Shown here piece by piece: positions 50,529 to 63,917 of a stretch of 64,000 nt of DNA. The position numbers were made by a program, and so were the translations under genes. The first letter of the stretch is position 1. Every line of letters starts with the position of its first letter. This DNA is from Baylisascaris procyonis (taxonomy: Eukaryota > Nematoda > Chromadorea > Rhabditida > Ascarididae), in NCBI GenBank assembly GCA_037389465.1, contig JAZARR010000213.1, positions 5,810,501 to 5,874,500 on the forward strand, read 5' to 3'. Under the pieces are notes generated by a model. The model searched no databases and was not told the origin of the DNA. It saw only the letters and a program-made list of their open reading frames with translations.

Positions 50529-53500
50529 TTATTGAGTCGTTCGGTGGACAAAATGTTTGAAGAGGCCGAATTGAGTGGCGTTCTTATGTTGGCTTCTCGA
50601 AAATTGAAAGAATTCCCCTCTAATCTAGCCGTCAAATACGACATTTCAGATGTCATTTCTGCTGGTTTGTTGTTTCTCTTATTTATTTTTTCTTTCTTCT
50701 TCTTTCTAATGAAATGATAACAATAAAATTTTAATGGAAATTCTTTAAATATTCCAAAATATGAAGTATTCATTCATCACCATAATAATGATACTAATAA
50801 TATTTTTATTGCTGTCATTATTAGTGCTGTTAATATTATTATTGCTATCGTTCTTATTGCTGTTATTATTATTGGAGACATTTGTGAAAGAGATCTCTTT
50901 TAGAGATGATTTAAAATCAATGCCTTTAGTGATCTGCTAAAATACTGCTTATGAATAGAGTGTTGCTTATGAGTTTTTAAGTCTCATATGTTGGGCTTGT
51001 CTTCAAGGCAATTTATTGCTGGTTGAGAATTCTTACTGATAACAATGTTAATATTCGATAGTGACGGGAAATATTACTGTCTTATTGAAGGAATGAATCA
51101 TTTAGCTTATCAATCAGCAGTTATTGTGCTCTTAGTTTTATTTGAATATTCAGATCACCGAAATTTTATGCTATTATTCACGTTTTTAGAATTGGCAGTG
51201 TATTTTTTCAACCCAAGTGAAAGTGCTCTGGGGCTTGAAAGTATTCAAAACTCTATGAATTTATATATGCAACAGAAATAAAAAGTGGAAAAAATAGAAT
51301 AGTGGGGGAATGTCATCATGGATGTGCTGACCTAATTTCACTCATATTCTCTTTTTAAATCCTCCATTTCCCATAGAATTCTTCGCCAAAAATTATTAAT
51401 TCCCAAAGAGATTATCTCCAGTAAATGGGAAGAGAAAAATGATGGCGACCTATATTTTAGTTTATTTCAATAATCAATTGGCATACAATCCTTTGTGTAT
51501 GGAAAGCAGATGGATAGTTTGGAATATTTCGCACAATTTTTTCTAGGTAAAAACAGTATAGAAAAGGCTTGAGCGCAGTTTACGAGGCATGAAGAGAGCA
51601 TTAAAAGAGAATGAAATAGATTTTATCCTCAGCCTTTCATATGCTGCTTTTACACAAGAAAAACTGCACTGCTGAAAAATTGAATTTGTCTATGCGCTGT
51701 CTACAAACATAAGAGGTTATATATACTATGTACCATTCTCCTTCCAGTCAAATTCGAGCCTGACATTTCCGCCGTTTTGCTTCCTTCACAACTCTCATGC
51801 ATTGTGGCTTACAGCTGAGTGTCACTACTGATTACTGGGCGTAATAACCTTAATTGGCTGCTTTTTCTAAGAGTATGTTAAGGTCATTGGGACAGCAATG
51901 AGAAGAGTGACCTGATTGTTTCAGCTAATATTAAACTTCGTAGTGTAATAGCTTATTGCTTCTGCTGTTTATATCTGTGTATAAAAATATAAAAAGCATA
52001 TGTATAAAAAACCTTTGTTTGTATATCTCGGTCGGACGAGAGGTATGTTTGTAACAGTGTGAAACGAATTCCATCCAATTGAGTGCAATTTCTGTCCGTT
52101 GAGAGATAACGTATAGGGGCGAAGTCCATTCTTCCCAAGAGACTTGCTGGAGAGGGGGAAAGGGAGAGTAGATTTCGCGTTTGATATAAAATCGTAAAAA
52201 TTCGGCTTATAATGGTCTGTAATTGAAGTTACATATTTTGTTTGATACTGCAAAAATTGAGCATAATTCCTTATGGATTACGTCAATTAGTTATAGCTGA
52301 CGAGTTCCTCTCAAAACGTAGCCGAATATTCATTCAATAATGTCGATCGTTTAGCATTTTGATCAAGGAACAAATTCATTATACTCAATACTGAAGCATT
52401 TATTTTTCGAAGTTGCACAATTTCACTATATCGCACATCAAACATTTCGCATCTTAGAAATATCTCAGAAATTAAAATATTTCAGTTATATATGAGAGGA
52501 ACTTCTACATTAACATCATCTTTTTGTGCTCATCCTCAAATGCCCAATTTAGAATGAAACTTCTGAAATATTTCTAAATATTCTAACTATTGGCATTAAT
52601 TGCTAAAATTTTGGAAAGATGAATGTGCAAAGGGAGCCAAGTCTGGCTTTGTGACGGATGCGGTAAAATTTTGCAGCTGAGGTCTAGCAGTCAAAATCGG
52701 TCTCCCCAATGACATGTGGTCTCCTGTTTTCGTACAGAAAGAAAACTTTTTAGATTTAGGTGTAGTTCCGCAAGTTTCTGTGGGAGTTGCTGCAATTATC
52801 GGTAATAGAGTGCTGACGTCACACTTTTGTTCTTGAGCAGCTCATTATGGTAAATCAAAATTAAGCAAGAAGTATCGTTTTTTTTTTTTTGGATTCTAAT
52901 CACTTTTTGACTTGGGGTTATAGGCGTAAGAAACTTGAGAGAACCCATTAAAAGCAGAAAAGCGGCGCTGTTATAATGCATTACAGTCATAAGTGCCATT
53001 AGTTTTATATCAGTGTTATGAATTAGTTGGCTTCTTCAGTCGGCGCAAAACTCATTAGCCAAAAAGCTGCATGGAGGCAAAAAAATAAGTGATTTCAACG
53101 AAATGGTTTCTACTACTCGACGAACTGCTATTATGCGTTTTTCCTTAGAGCCATTAAATTTCAGACGCAGGCACTTATTATTCCCATAACACATTTCTTA
53201 ATTAGGACTAGGATTTGTTACGATTTGTGAGCATGCAATGATTGAGAGCATTCGTTATATGGCATCTCATGAAGGATCATCTTGCGATTGATACTGCTGA
53301 TGAGGCATAGATGTGTTAGACCGAATCTCAAGTGCACAACGCTGACCGCTAGATTTATAGCTATTGTTTTTGCTTTGCGCACAGCAGGGTGCCCTCTACG
53401 AGCAGCTTTTTGCTTTGCACCCTTTGGAGGTCATCCTGCAGTGCTTCGCTCACGTTGCTCATTAATCCTCCCTTACAATATAATCTCGACGGAGTGTTTG

Positions 53501-56500
53501 CTCTCAACAGCAACCATATAGCTGCGAGATGAGACCACTCTATTTCGAGATGGGATAAGGGAATAGGGGTTACCCTTTAGCTAAATAAAGTGAAGTTTGA
53601 ATGAATCGGATGTCAGGCATCTATTATTTGCAAGTGAAAGATTTATAACCTCTCATCGGTTTTGGCTTGATCTTATCGGTTTGCAAAAAATTTAATTTAT
53701 CGGTTTAATTCAATTGAATGAGCAAAATTTTGCTCTCAAAAGTTTTTCAGTGTTCTGAAATTTCCCAAAATGTTGTCTTCGAATGGGAGACGGGGCAGAG
53801 ATCGCGAAAAACGACCCTGAATGTCGATAGAAGAGAAGTAAACTGGAACGAAGTGGATTATGATAATAATATAATGCCCTCCTCCACGCTTTTTATTATT
53901 TTTCTACTTATGATTCTAATAAGCCCTCAACAAAACCATTCTAAAGTTCTAGTAAGTCCTCAACAATGAAACTAAACAACGTCACACTGACTTTATTCGT
54001 AAGAGAGTGGAATTGTTTGACGAGTGACGTTCTGAGAACTTCATATGTGAAGTTGCACCGTTTTTAATACTTATTTAGTGCAAAGAATTTGGCTGACTCG
54101 TTCTATGAGATAGGTCGGCCTTGTAGTAGTCTTGTAACTGATTGGCCTGATTAAATTGCAAAAGCGAACATCTTCATAGATCATTCTAACTTATTCCTGT
54201 TTTTGCCGAAATTATCAAATTTTAAAAAAAAGATTTGAATTTGGGGCAAAAAATTTGCATATTGCAACATGGAAAAAAGACCTGAAAACTTGATTTTGCC
54301 TGATTAGGGAAGCGGCCAGCTAATAAAGAAATCTGACTACAACTGAGATTCAGGCTTCGCTTGATACTACTTGATTTCTATCATTCGTTCTGGTTATTTA
54401 TTTTCTAAAACTAAAAAAAAAACAGTTGCAGACAGAGTATGTTGCGCTATTTTATAGGATTTTACCGAAATACCCCCTCCTCCCTCCAATATTATGAAGA
54501 AAATAACCGCTGCAGAATTGAACCTACCACTAGATAATTCTGTCACTTTCCCAGTGCAAAATTCGAAAAGACACATATTTATGGGCCCGAAACTTTGTTT
54601 GTTAAATTATTCCTTGCCAAAATTACGTGAGAAGAGGAGTCTTTCAAGGAAATGCAGAAATCGTGAAAAATTTAGAACTCTGGAGGTATTTTGGGGCATC
54701 TAATTATTTGGAATTTTTTTCTAATTTTTTGCCAAATTTTGTCGCCTGTTGATGAGTCAGCAACTCACCCCAATAATATAGTGCTAAACTCTCGAAAACG
54801 TTGAGAAATTTTCTTTCCATATTTCCATCTCTGTTTCCTCGCTGTTCTTCTAGATTCAAAAACTGTTTCATACGCAAACCTGAAGATTTTCTGTGCCACT
54901 TACAGGTGGTGCGTATTGTGCATTCATTGCATATGTTGTTCCGATTATCTAAGGATGTATCGTTTCGAAGCAATAAATCGGCTGAATCGTTCATTACGGC
55001 TAAACCGATCGTCAAAAGGCTTATGGCTTGGGGAGGAATGTCATTGGGCTGCCATAAGTTTGTGAGCAAAAAATAGCGCCGCTTCTTTAATCCGTATGGC
55101 TCTGAATGACACCCATCGAACGCTCATCCATATGGCCAAAGACCACACCGCACATTTCTATAGATAGCATGTGCTTTCCCAACAATACGGGAGGATGCAC
55201 TGACTGCTTCACGAATGCAATCGCCAACAACAGTTTTGATGAGCCGCTTTTACGGGGATCATGCGCAGGGGATGAGGAGCTCGTGGTGGGACCAATATTA
55301 GCAGACTTTATGTTAGATTTATGATAGAAAAGATTGTTGCCATTTTAAAGTCTTTATGAGTCAACGGGACAACTAATGGAACAAGTCTGTGACATAATTT
55401 GCACGAGACGAGCGGTTTGGGAGCGGAAGGGGGGGGGGGAGGGAGGGCGGAAGACACGTCTGTAAAATGTTTTGTTATGGACGCGTCCCCTTTAAAACTG
55501 AGCCGGTATCTTAGCTTCCTGCCACTTTAAGCTTTCCCGAGGGAATTCCTTGGGTTAAAAGAAACTATGGGATGCCCCAATGAATTTGAAATCTTGCAAC
55601 ACTGCTGATGCAAAATGAAATAGATAAAGTGGAACATCGAGTTTAGTGAACACGCATGTGCATTCGCAAAGAGATGCGAAATTTCAATTTAGCTGTCTCA
55701 CAATTGCAAGAGTGAAGCCTCGCTGTTACACTTCCCCAAAAAAACCTTTCGTGTAAGGGAAGTTAATATGGCATATTGTCTAGACCCCTTCAGTTATATG
55801 AAATAAGTAGTACTGGAGAGATGCCTTGATGCACATTTTTTGAGTCTTCATTCCCAAATTAGGTGCCAAAGCTTAAGCGTCACGATCTCATCCACCATTT
55901 AAGTCTCAGTTGAATGTTCAAAAATTCTACAATCAATTCTTACAGGTAAAACTCATTGTCGAACCGACCATGTAATTGACATCACAGTGATTTTTAGCAC
56001 GTAAGCCCGCTTGAGCTTCATCGAAGGATAGTTGATTGTTTTTTGCAGATCTCAGTGATAACCGTATGAGTGAGTTGCCAATATGCATCTGTGAACTGAG
56101 TTCGATGGAGACGTTAAGGGTGCGTGCTACGGGTCTTCGCTCTTTGCCTGCTGCCGTACAACTGCTCGAGTCGCTCACATACCTTGACCTGAGGTGAGTT
56201 GTTTGTACACAGATTATCTTCTTTCGATTTTGCTCTTATTGTGGAGGGATCAATCATAATCTTCTTTACTACTGTAGAATTTCGTAAATTTCACTAAAGT
56301 TCAATTTTGTTTCTTATTCGCACAATTTTGATCCCATACTTTAAGTGAACTAATTACAAATAAGCCACGACTAATTTAAAATATTATATCAAAATGATAT
56401 AGAGTGATGGTGATCCACTAGTGAAGAGAGGATCGAATGAGTTTCGCTTAATTACGCAGCGGATGTATACGCTAAGCGAGAACTTCATCAATAATAGACG

Positions 56501-59500
56501 AAGCGGAATCCGCAATGCGCTAAGCAATTTAGTCGGCTTTCAGAGTGCTTATAATCTCTGCGCGCTAACTTCAATCTTAGTGCAAATCTCTCATTGGGGA
56601 GACTGCTATTTTATTGCCCTCATTTAGCTGCTAATATTATTTCTGCTGCTGCATCGAATATATTAACTAATTTTAATGGTTGTGATTTAGCGATATGATT
56701 AGCAGCAACAGATCTTTTTTGTTTACAAGTTTCCTTCTCAAGGGGGCTAAATATCAGCTCTTCTTCATTTATTCTTTTACATCTGAAAATTCGCATTTGG
56801 AAAGCATATTAAGACGATGTAGAACTGTGGTGTTCGTGGCTTCTCACACTAAAGTACCCTGTGATGACTTTACTTACGAGTTCTCGAGTCACTCCATTTC
56901 AATAAAACATATTGATCCTCTGCTGAGCCCAAAAACATGCACATCCAACGTCATTTTATGGCCATTTCACATAACGCAGGAAAAGCGAGTTCTCTCGTAG
57001 AAGATTTGTGCAAATTATCGGTTTGGGATCATAAACGAGTAGTTTTGCACTTCCTATTATTTATATAGTGGTCTTCATATTGGTCGGTATGATAGAGGAA
57101 ATTAAAAAACCAGTTCGTACCAAGTGTACCGCTGAGTTTCGATAACATAAACAGACAATAAACATCACTGAACTCACCCCCCCCCCCCCCCCGATGACCG
57201 TGGCTGATGTCGGCGATATTTTATTCAACGTTACAATGATTTTGCACTATATTTTCACCACCCGCTTGCTCGACCTATATTACGAAATTATCCGCCTCTA
57301 TTATTCTACCCGTATACCTATATTGTCCAATTCATTGCGAAGGAGAGGATCAGGTGTTTCAGAGTACTTAAAGGGTGGCAAGATGCCAGCGAGGTTCGAA
57401 TAGCATTCGCTTTTGCATTTAAACTTATCATATCAATCTATTGCTTAAATATTTACAGAAAAAAGCAACGAAATCATGTATTTCCGTAGCTGTTTGATCG
57501 TCTCAGCAAATTTCGAGCCGAAAAGTTTTCCGTAGCTTTCATTCGACGATATATATAAAAAAAAAAAAAAAAAAAAACAGATTTGCGCTATGAATTTGCA
57601 TCGAACGGACTGGCAAATGTTTTAAGGCATTTATGGATTTTCCACTATTTTTGCACAACTTAATGAGAATTTAAATGATCAGGCTGTGATTCGCGAATTA
57701 AAGCTTTCAGGCGCAGACAAACCTAAAAAATTTAAACAACAGGTGACTCTTGCCATCGTAACCGTTTTTTCGTTAAAAGCATATGAAAGAATCAACTGTC
57801 ATGATCATCTACGAGGTAACTGACTCGCAATTAGATGTCGGCAGCCATGCAAACAGCACAGTTCAATAGGTCCAACATTGCGTTCAAGATTCACGTATAC
57901 TCTCGATCATCTGTCATCAGTTTTAAGTCTAGTTTTTGAGTGGCAGCACACTTGCTTACGTTTTGGCTTGGGCTATTTTCCGGGTTCTCGATCTAGCAAT
58001 GTGATATTGAAGAGGCTGCGAGAGGATAAAAGGTTCCTCATTGAGGCAGCTGTCTTCAATAGCGTCTTCGTTGACTTAAACATCTAAAGTGACACTACGC
58101 AAAATAGAGAGAGAAAAATTGTTTGTAGAAGTTTGGATTGAGATTACAAATATGATTATTTTAGTTGTGTATTTCGTTCGGAAATTTAAAATAATACAAA
58201 AAAGTGAATAAGATGAATGAAATAAACGCTTTTAACATTGGAAAGAGTCGCCGAAAAAATGTTAGCTAGTCAGATGCAAAATTTCTGTTCGAAATTCTGG
58301 AAATTCGGGAATTTTTAAATATTTTACGCTAGCGATTTGTCCCATTTCTTTAAAATTTTAACCGTAAACAATTCTTCATTCTCCTCATTTTCTGAATTAC
58401 TATTCAAACTTTTCTTTTCATCACTATTTTATCTACCAATAGGAATTACGTCAATATTGACGATTGAATGAATGAACGGCTGCTGGAATGACATCTTGCA
58501 AAATATGCAAATTTGCTCGCCGATTGGAGTGATTTATTTCGCGCTCACTGGATGGAGTCGCATGCATTATACAATGGAAATTCAGTTAGTATACAGATAA
58601 GCGCACAGATGGGGCAATGCTCGCTTGTACAAATCAGCACTATCAATTATTATACGATTTTAGAAGTTTGCTTTGCAAAAACGCACTCTGGCATGGCAAT
58701 TTCGTATGTGAGAATGTTTGTTTCTTTCTTTGTATGTCCGTCTCGTACGGTTTCGATGCAAAAACCATTGAGCCTAAATTATTAGAATTAGTGGGTGCAA
58801 TATATATCGGAGAATCTAAACTCTTACAGCCCATGTCACATTTATCCATCAACCTTGGAAGCAGTTGAAATAGTTTCAAGGAGCCAGACAATTTTCCATG
58901 TCTTTGTGATTGGCGGAATTTCCATTGTACCTTAGTCGGGTCATAGAAAAGCGATTCTTTGACAGAATGTTTGTGCAAGTAGTCGAATCGGCTTGGTTAT
59001 GAAGACCTTGTTTTAAATGTTTTATTATTTTTGAAACTTGTTTTCTCACACGAGTGGGATGTAAAATCGCGTATCTTTTCTGCATGTTCATTTGACGTCT
59101 TTATTGCTATCTGTAATAGATTTGAAATGCTTCAAGTCAATATCAATAAAGGGCGTTTTCATATCTCCGAAAGCCTTTGAGCAAATTGAGTTTTTTTTTT
59201 TTTCTGAATGCAAATTCCCAGGAGATACTTTTTGCACGAAATGACGGCAGTAGAGGCGTGCAAAGAAAATTGTGTTCATAAAAAAACGGAAATGCTCACA
59301 AAATTCACTACTGTTGGTAGTTAACAAAATGCGCTCTCGAAGGACGTGAAATTTACGGAAATTGAGCTATTTGCGCGCGCAACACAACGAATTCAAATAG
59401 GTCGAAATAACGGCAAAAGTGCGTCTAAGGGTTTAAACGAAATGTGCTTTCGAATCTTTAATAATTGCAGACCGACCGGTAATACAAATGCACAAGATAT

Positions 59501-62500
59501 TCGTTCGAAAAGCATAATAATGGTCGTATCGTTTTTGTGATTTAAGTTTAAATCCATCTAATCCAGATCGGTTCAAGTTGTGATGGTTCTCGCTATTATG
59601 ATGTAAAAAAATTTATTAATTTTAAATCAGGTACGGAAGCAGCATAGCATTCGGAAAAATCATCGAGATATGAAGCAGTAGAAAATTTTATGTGATTATG
59701 GGGTTGAAAATCTTAGACGGTTGCGTGTTGCCACTGTAACCGTGTGGAAATGCATCCAGGAATACAAATAACCTAACTGCTACAGAGTATTTTCAGATTC
59801 TTGTGCAAAAACATCAAAATAAAGACTATGAATGGAATATTGTTCGATTGAGATATTTTTGGATTCAAGAAATAAGTTTATAGCGGATGAATGCTGCTTG
59901 AATCGACATCAACAAACAATTTCAAATTTCAAAATTTTTTTCTTATCATATCTCTGTGATTTACAGCTGGGATGGATTTTCACGGAGAAGCAAATATGTA
60001 AATGCATGAATGCACACATTAATGATTGAAAGAATTATTGATTGCTGACAGATGTGTTGTGACTATTATGTCTCTATGCGTAAATAACACATGCGTTAAT
60101 TTTGAGACTATATTGTCTCCCATATTGTTGCAATTATACATATCTCCTCTTATTGATTCGAAACCGTTTATTAGAATACTTCATAAGGTATTGACGTCAT
60201 CAGTAATTTCCATCTACTTTTGCTGAATATCATTTCCGACATGTTTTACGCATTTTGGTCTTTTTTTTTGCAACTCATGTACCTGGCAGGCAATAGTTGT
60301 GCGTTGTTTTCAGTGAAAATCAACTCAGCTCATTGCCGGTTGGTCTGTTTTCAATACGTCTGCAAGTACTTCTACTCGCCGGCAATCGTCTTGAAAGTTT
60401 ACCGCGTGAGATTCGACAACTCGCCGGATCACTTCATGAGTTGGTCAGTTCATTAAAAACGTATATCACTCAATAATAATTTCCCAAAATGACCTGATGG
60501 ACAGAAGCTCGTGTAATTAATTACAGACGCTTCCTAAACCCTAGGCATATGATGCGTTTTTTATATGACTCAAGGAATAAGTTCAATCGATGCCATCATT
60601 GGTCAGCAAAAACGGAATACTCATCGTCGTTAAGGCACTGTTCTTGTTGGCGTAAACCAATGTTTATTGTAATCAACCCTAAAGGAGTTTTTAATTGAAG
60701 CAGCTCCTTAAGTGGCGGAATTCAGAGAAATTTGCTCTCTATAAATTTTAGCAAATGAAAGTCTGCGTGGTTAGTATCAGAAATGATCCACTTTCACTCT
60801 TCAGGACATTTGGTTGCCCAGATATAGCATCAAAAACTAACAGCAAACGCTCAGTAATATTTTCCTCTACGAGAACGACTGCTTGCACTAAACCTGAACC
60901 AAAAAGTTTTTTGGAATAGTGCATATTAAACAGATATCTTAAATCTCCTCAGGAATATAGGTAGGAGGACATCGTGTGATATAGGTTCTGTCCGTCGTTT
61001 CATTGGATTAATGGCTTCATCGAGCAGATATACGCATACAGGTTGTGCCTTCGTAACTAAAAATAAATAGGAGCAGTATTGCTGTGATATGCTTTTGCAA
61101 GAACATGCGAAAGCACATAAAAGCAATAATCTGTTAGCAAATGAAAAAAACTCATTTTTTACACCATCTTCAAAAATAACGATTTTTTATTCAACGAAAT
61201 TGATTTACTGCGAACAGAAACTTCTTGAGAACGGATAAAAATTGTTGATAATTAGGTGATTGGCAAGATATGCAATGAATATATTGAAGAGAAGAAGTGT
61301 CACTTCGGAAGCAGTTGTTAATATTGAGGTGCATTCGTCTCAGACGAAAGCCTTAGTGTTAATCATTGCGCAGAGTTCTCCAAGTACAGGTGTATTCACT
61401 GCCGTATACTTTCCGCAGATTTTTCTTAACTTCATATAAGAGTTACTGTTTTCTTCAAAATCTGCCAAAGTGGAATAGCCCATTGCATTTGTTGTTGTAT
61501 ATGAACTGCAAGCTAGTAAGTTCGAGTTATGAGTAGTAACAGTTTTCGAAGCATTCCAAAGTGTTGAACTGATTTTGTCTGGCGATTATGATAGCTTTCC
61601 GCGTGAACCTGCGGTGGGCAGAAACAATCGATGCATTTATTTATATTGCCAACGCTGGTATTTCATGTGTGCTTCCATCTGTATCACGTTGACGGCTGAG
61701 TGCAACATATATGATCATCTAGAAGAGTGACATGTTATAGGGGCTGTATTTGCTTTACATTCCATTGAAAGTTTTCATGCGCACTTTTTGAGAGCGTTTG
61801 AAATTCTGATCATCACCTTCTTTCGAACATGGACGGAAAGTGAGCGTGATTGGTGCTGAAGCTTGAAAACGCTGCATTTATAAAATTTAAAAAGCTTCAC
61901 ATAGATTGAAGATCGGGAGCAACAATTTCGTGTTTGAAACTTTTTGAATCATTGTTCACGTCATGCTGTTGTCTGATGTCGAAAACAACAGTATTGCATG
62001 ATCATTCCCTAATAGCATTGAATTTAAAAGTGCGTTGCTTTAATCTATTCCATTAACTGTCGTATTCTCAGGATGTAAGCTGTAATCGATTACGAGCGAT
62101 TCCGCCGGACATTGCCTTACTGAAGTTGTTACGAGTGTTGAATTTGCGGGATAATCGTCTCACACATTTGCCTTCTGGTTTGTTCTATTATACTTTTCTT
62201 TCGATAATAATAAGCTTCATCAAACTGGAAAAGTTTGCTGATTATCTTATTGACCGATCTCTCAAAGTTTTTTTAATTTTTGAAAGTGATTAAGTACTAC
62301 TAAACATTTCGCAAAAATACGAATGCGGATAAAAGTGTGATATGGTGACTGTTTTGGGAGGCCAACTCTTTTATTATAACATAATATTTATCCGCAACCT
62401 TTCTAGTCAATAGTTTTTTACAGATGATAGAGATGCACATCAAAAATTGTTATATCAAATTAAAAAAAATTTCATTACAGAATTCGCATAATGAAGAATT

Positions 62501-63048
62501 TATGCGATTAGTGCTAAGTGCGGCTATGAGCACAAAATAGTGTTCATATATTTCATGGTTGTAAGTGATTCAGTTTTTCAGTGGCTGAGATATATGTCGA
62601 TTAAATGGGACAAATTTTTCTGCAATAAAAGCAAAGGTTTTTGAGTGGCAGCTAATCGCATAAAATGTCACTGCAAAGATATTGTTGTAAGGTAGAAAAG
62701 TTGAAAACCAAAAAGGGTATCTCCTGATTGAATATTGCTTTCGGAACAAATGCATTGGTCGATAAGGTGAGGTGGGATGGTGGAGAGAGGGGAGAGAGAG
62801 ACGAACGAGAAAAAGCGAGGAGGAAGGGAGAGGGGGATGATGGGAGGAAGATGAGAGACGCCTGAAGCTGCGCAGCGATGTGATTCATCTTATAGAATTA
62901 TCGCGAATGGAATTACGAGTATTGGACGTATCTGAGAACGAACTCGGCGAATTACCATATGATCTGCGTCATATGTGCTCTCTAATTGAGTTACATCTTC
63001 GTGGAAATCCACTCACCACACCACCGGCAACTATTTGCTCGAAGGCGA
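50529..63048 (+). CDS. LRCH protein (leucine-rich repeat and calponin homology), LRR half; continues past the window
   Basis: Five exons with matching GT-AG phases: 50529-50664, 56049-56193, 60314-60443, 62072-62177, 62896-63048 (223 codons). The start opens with SRSVDKMFEEAELSGVLMLA then SRKLKEFP, the helix-plus-cap that precedes the LRRs in LRCH proteins. Eight LRRs follow, with cores ADLSDNRMSELP, LRVRATGLRSLP, LTYLDLSENQLSSLP, LQVLLLAGNRLESLP, LHELDVSCNRLRAIP, LRVLNLRDNRLTHLP, LRVLDVSENELGELP and LIELHLRGNPLTTPP, closed by ATICSK. Spacing and the short LPSELSRME repeat match LRCH family order, so I prefer LRCH to other cytoplasmic LRR proteins such as SHOC2 or scribble-type. Family members are cytoskeleton/septin-associated scaffolds with a C-terminal calponin-homology domain, which would lie beyond 64000. 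The N-terminus is incomplete; there is no in-frame ATG at the exon start. Exon 5 could instead end at 63044 with a GC donor (AAG then GCGAGT). Confidence 0.9.
50665..56048. other. First confident LRCH intron (5.4 kb) with an unexplained GC-rich block
   Basis: Mostly AT-rich intron with an ATT-rich trinucleotide-like patch at 50780-50880. Two GC-rich patches, 53380-53490 and 54900-55330, are open on both strands. The frame 55106-55324 plus (IERSSIWPKTTPHISIDSMC...) and its minus-strand counterpart are both stop-free. These may be exons of a nested gene or a mobile-element relic; neither strand gives a recognised family. Confidence 0.4.
56194..62071. other. LRCH introns between the second and fourth exons
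   Basis: Introns of 4.1 kb (56194-60313) and 1.6 kb (60444-62071). They contain a run of 15 C at about 57178-57192, a run of about 21 A at 57558-57578, and only chance-length open frames. No second gene is seen. Confidence 0.5.
62766..62853. repeat. Polypurine tract upstream of an LRCH exon
   Basis: About 85 bases almost entirely A and G (GGAGAGAGGGGAGAGAGAGA and onward), inside the intron that ends at 62895. It is a low-complexity purine tract with occasional pyrimidines. Confidence 0.75.
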
Positions 63049-63579
63049 GTCAGTTCATTTCGATGCCTCACTTTTAGTGCTCCCTCTTTTTGAAGTACAG
63101 CAGGTTTTACCTTATCAAAGGAAAGATTTTTCTGCCATTTCCGATAGTGTCTTTATTATCAAAAATAATTATTTAATACTCCACTGTTTTTATTTGTTTG
63201 CATAAATGGATTGTTTTGATATTTTTTTCTCTTCTTATGTGTATCTGCTTGCTTTTCCGGTATTTTTTAACGGCAAACTGGAACATTGATATATTGGGCA
63301 ATATCCGATGATCTTCTAGCATCACCTTCCAAACTTATCATCCGGATTATTCATTCACACCTGATAACATTCGAATATTTCTAATGTACAACTTTTATCG
63401 TGCGTCTGATTGATTTCTCTCAAAAGGATCGATTATGTATAACCTCTGAATTTCCCACAAGAAAAAAGCAATCAGACATTTTCCCTCTTTATTTATTTTT
63501 GGGCTAATTTGCATTTGCAAGCATTGTACAAGTGTTTGTGTGTGTACATTTCTATCTGTGTCTATGTCTGTGTTTGCAG

Positions 63580-63624
63580 CTCTTCGAACCAGTGAATCAC
63601 ACATACTAAAGTTTAAAAATGTTA
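63580..63624 (+). CDS. Tentative next LRCH exon
   Basis: After the acceptor GTCTGTGTTTGCAG, the frame that continues from an exon ending at 63048 reads LRTSESHILKFKNVIG and then stops at TAG. LRCH proteins have a conserved H-[IVL]-x-K-[YF] segment shortly after the last LRR cap, which SHILKF resembles. The spacing is about five residues too long and no good donor precedes the stop. If real, it would end the protein before any calponin-homology domain (a short isoform) or use a weak donor AAT/GTTATA. Confidence 0.25.
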
Positions 63625-63874
63625 TAGGATAGTCTGTGCTATAGGATGACTTACTCTGTCATATTTCTTGTTGGTTCTTCAACTTTGCAATGAGTTATAG
63701 CAAGTTTAAAATTTTCTGACATTTTTTATGGTAAGTTTTCTATTTTATACTCTTTGGATTACCGAAAAAGTGATTCCTTTGCTAAAGATTTATAAAAGCG
63801 ATCGGACTATATGAGAACATTAATATACGCCTTTTGTAAATTTAGCAGTGTATGAAACTGCTCGGTGAAGTGAG

Positions 63875-63917
63875 CGGGATGCAAAAAGCGCGGATCGTGC
63901 CAGCTTTTTTGGCACTT
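63875..63917 (-). repeat. Dispersed hairpin repeat, copy 3
   Basis: On the minus strand AAGCTGGCACGATCCGCGC then TTTTTGCATC, preceded by AAGTGCCAAAA. GTGCCA and TGGCAC form a 6-bp stem. Closely matches the copy at 9874. Confidence 0.5.

Noticed and set aside
55933..56178. 81-codon minus-strand frame
   Set aside because: It is the antisense shadow of the LRCH exon at 56049-56193.
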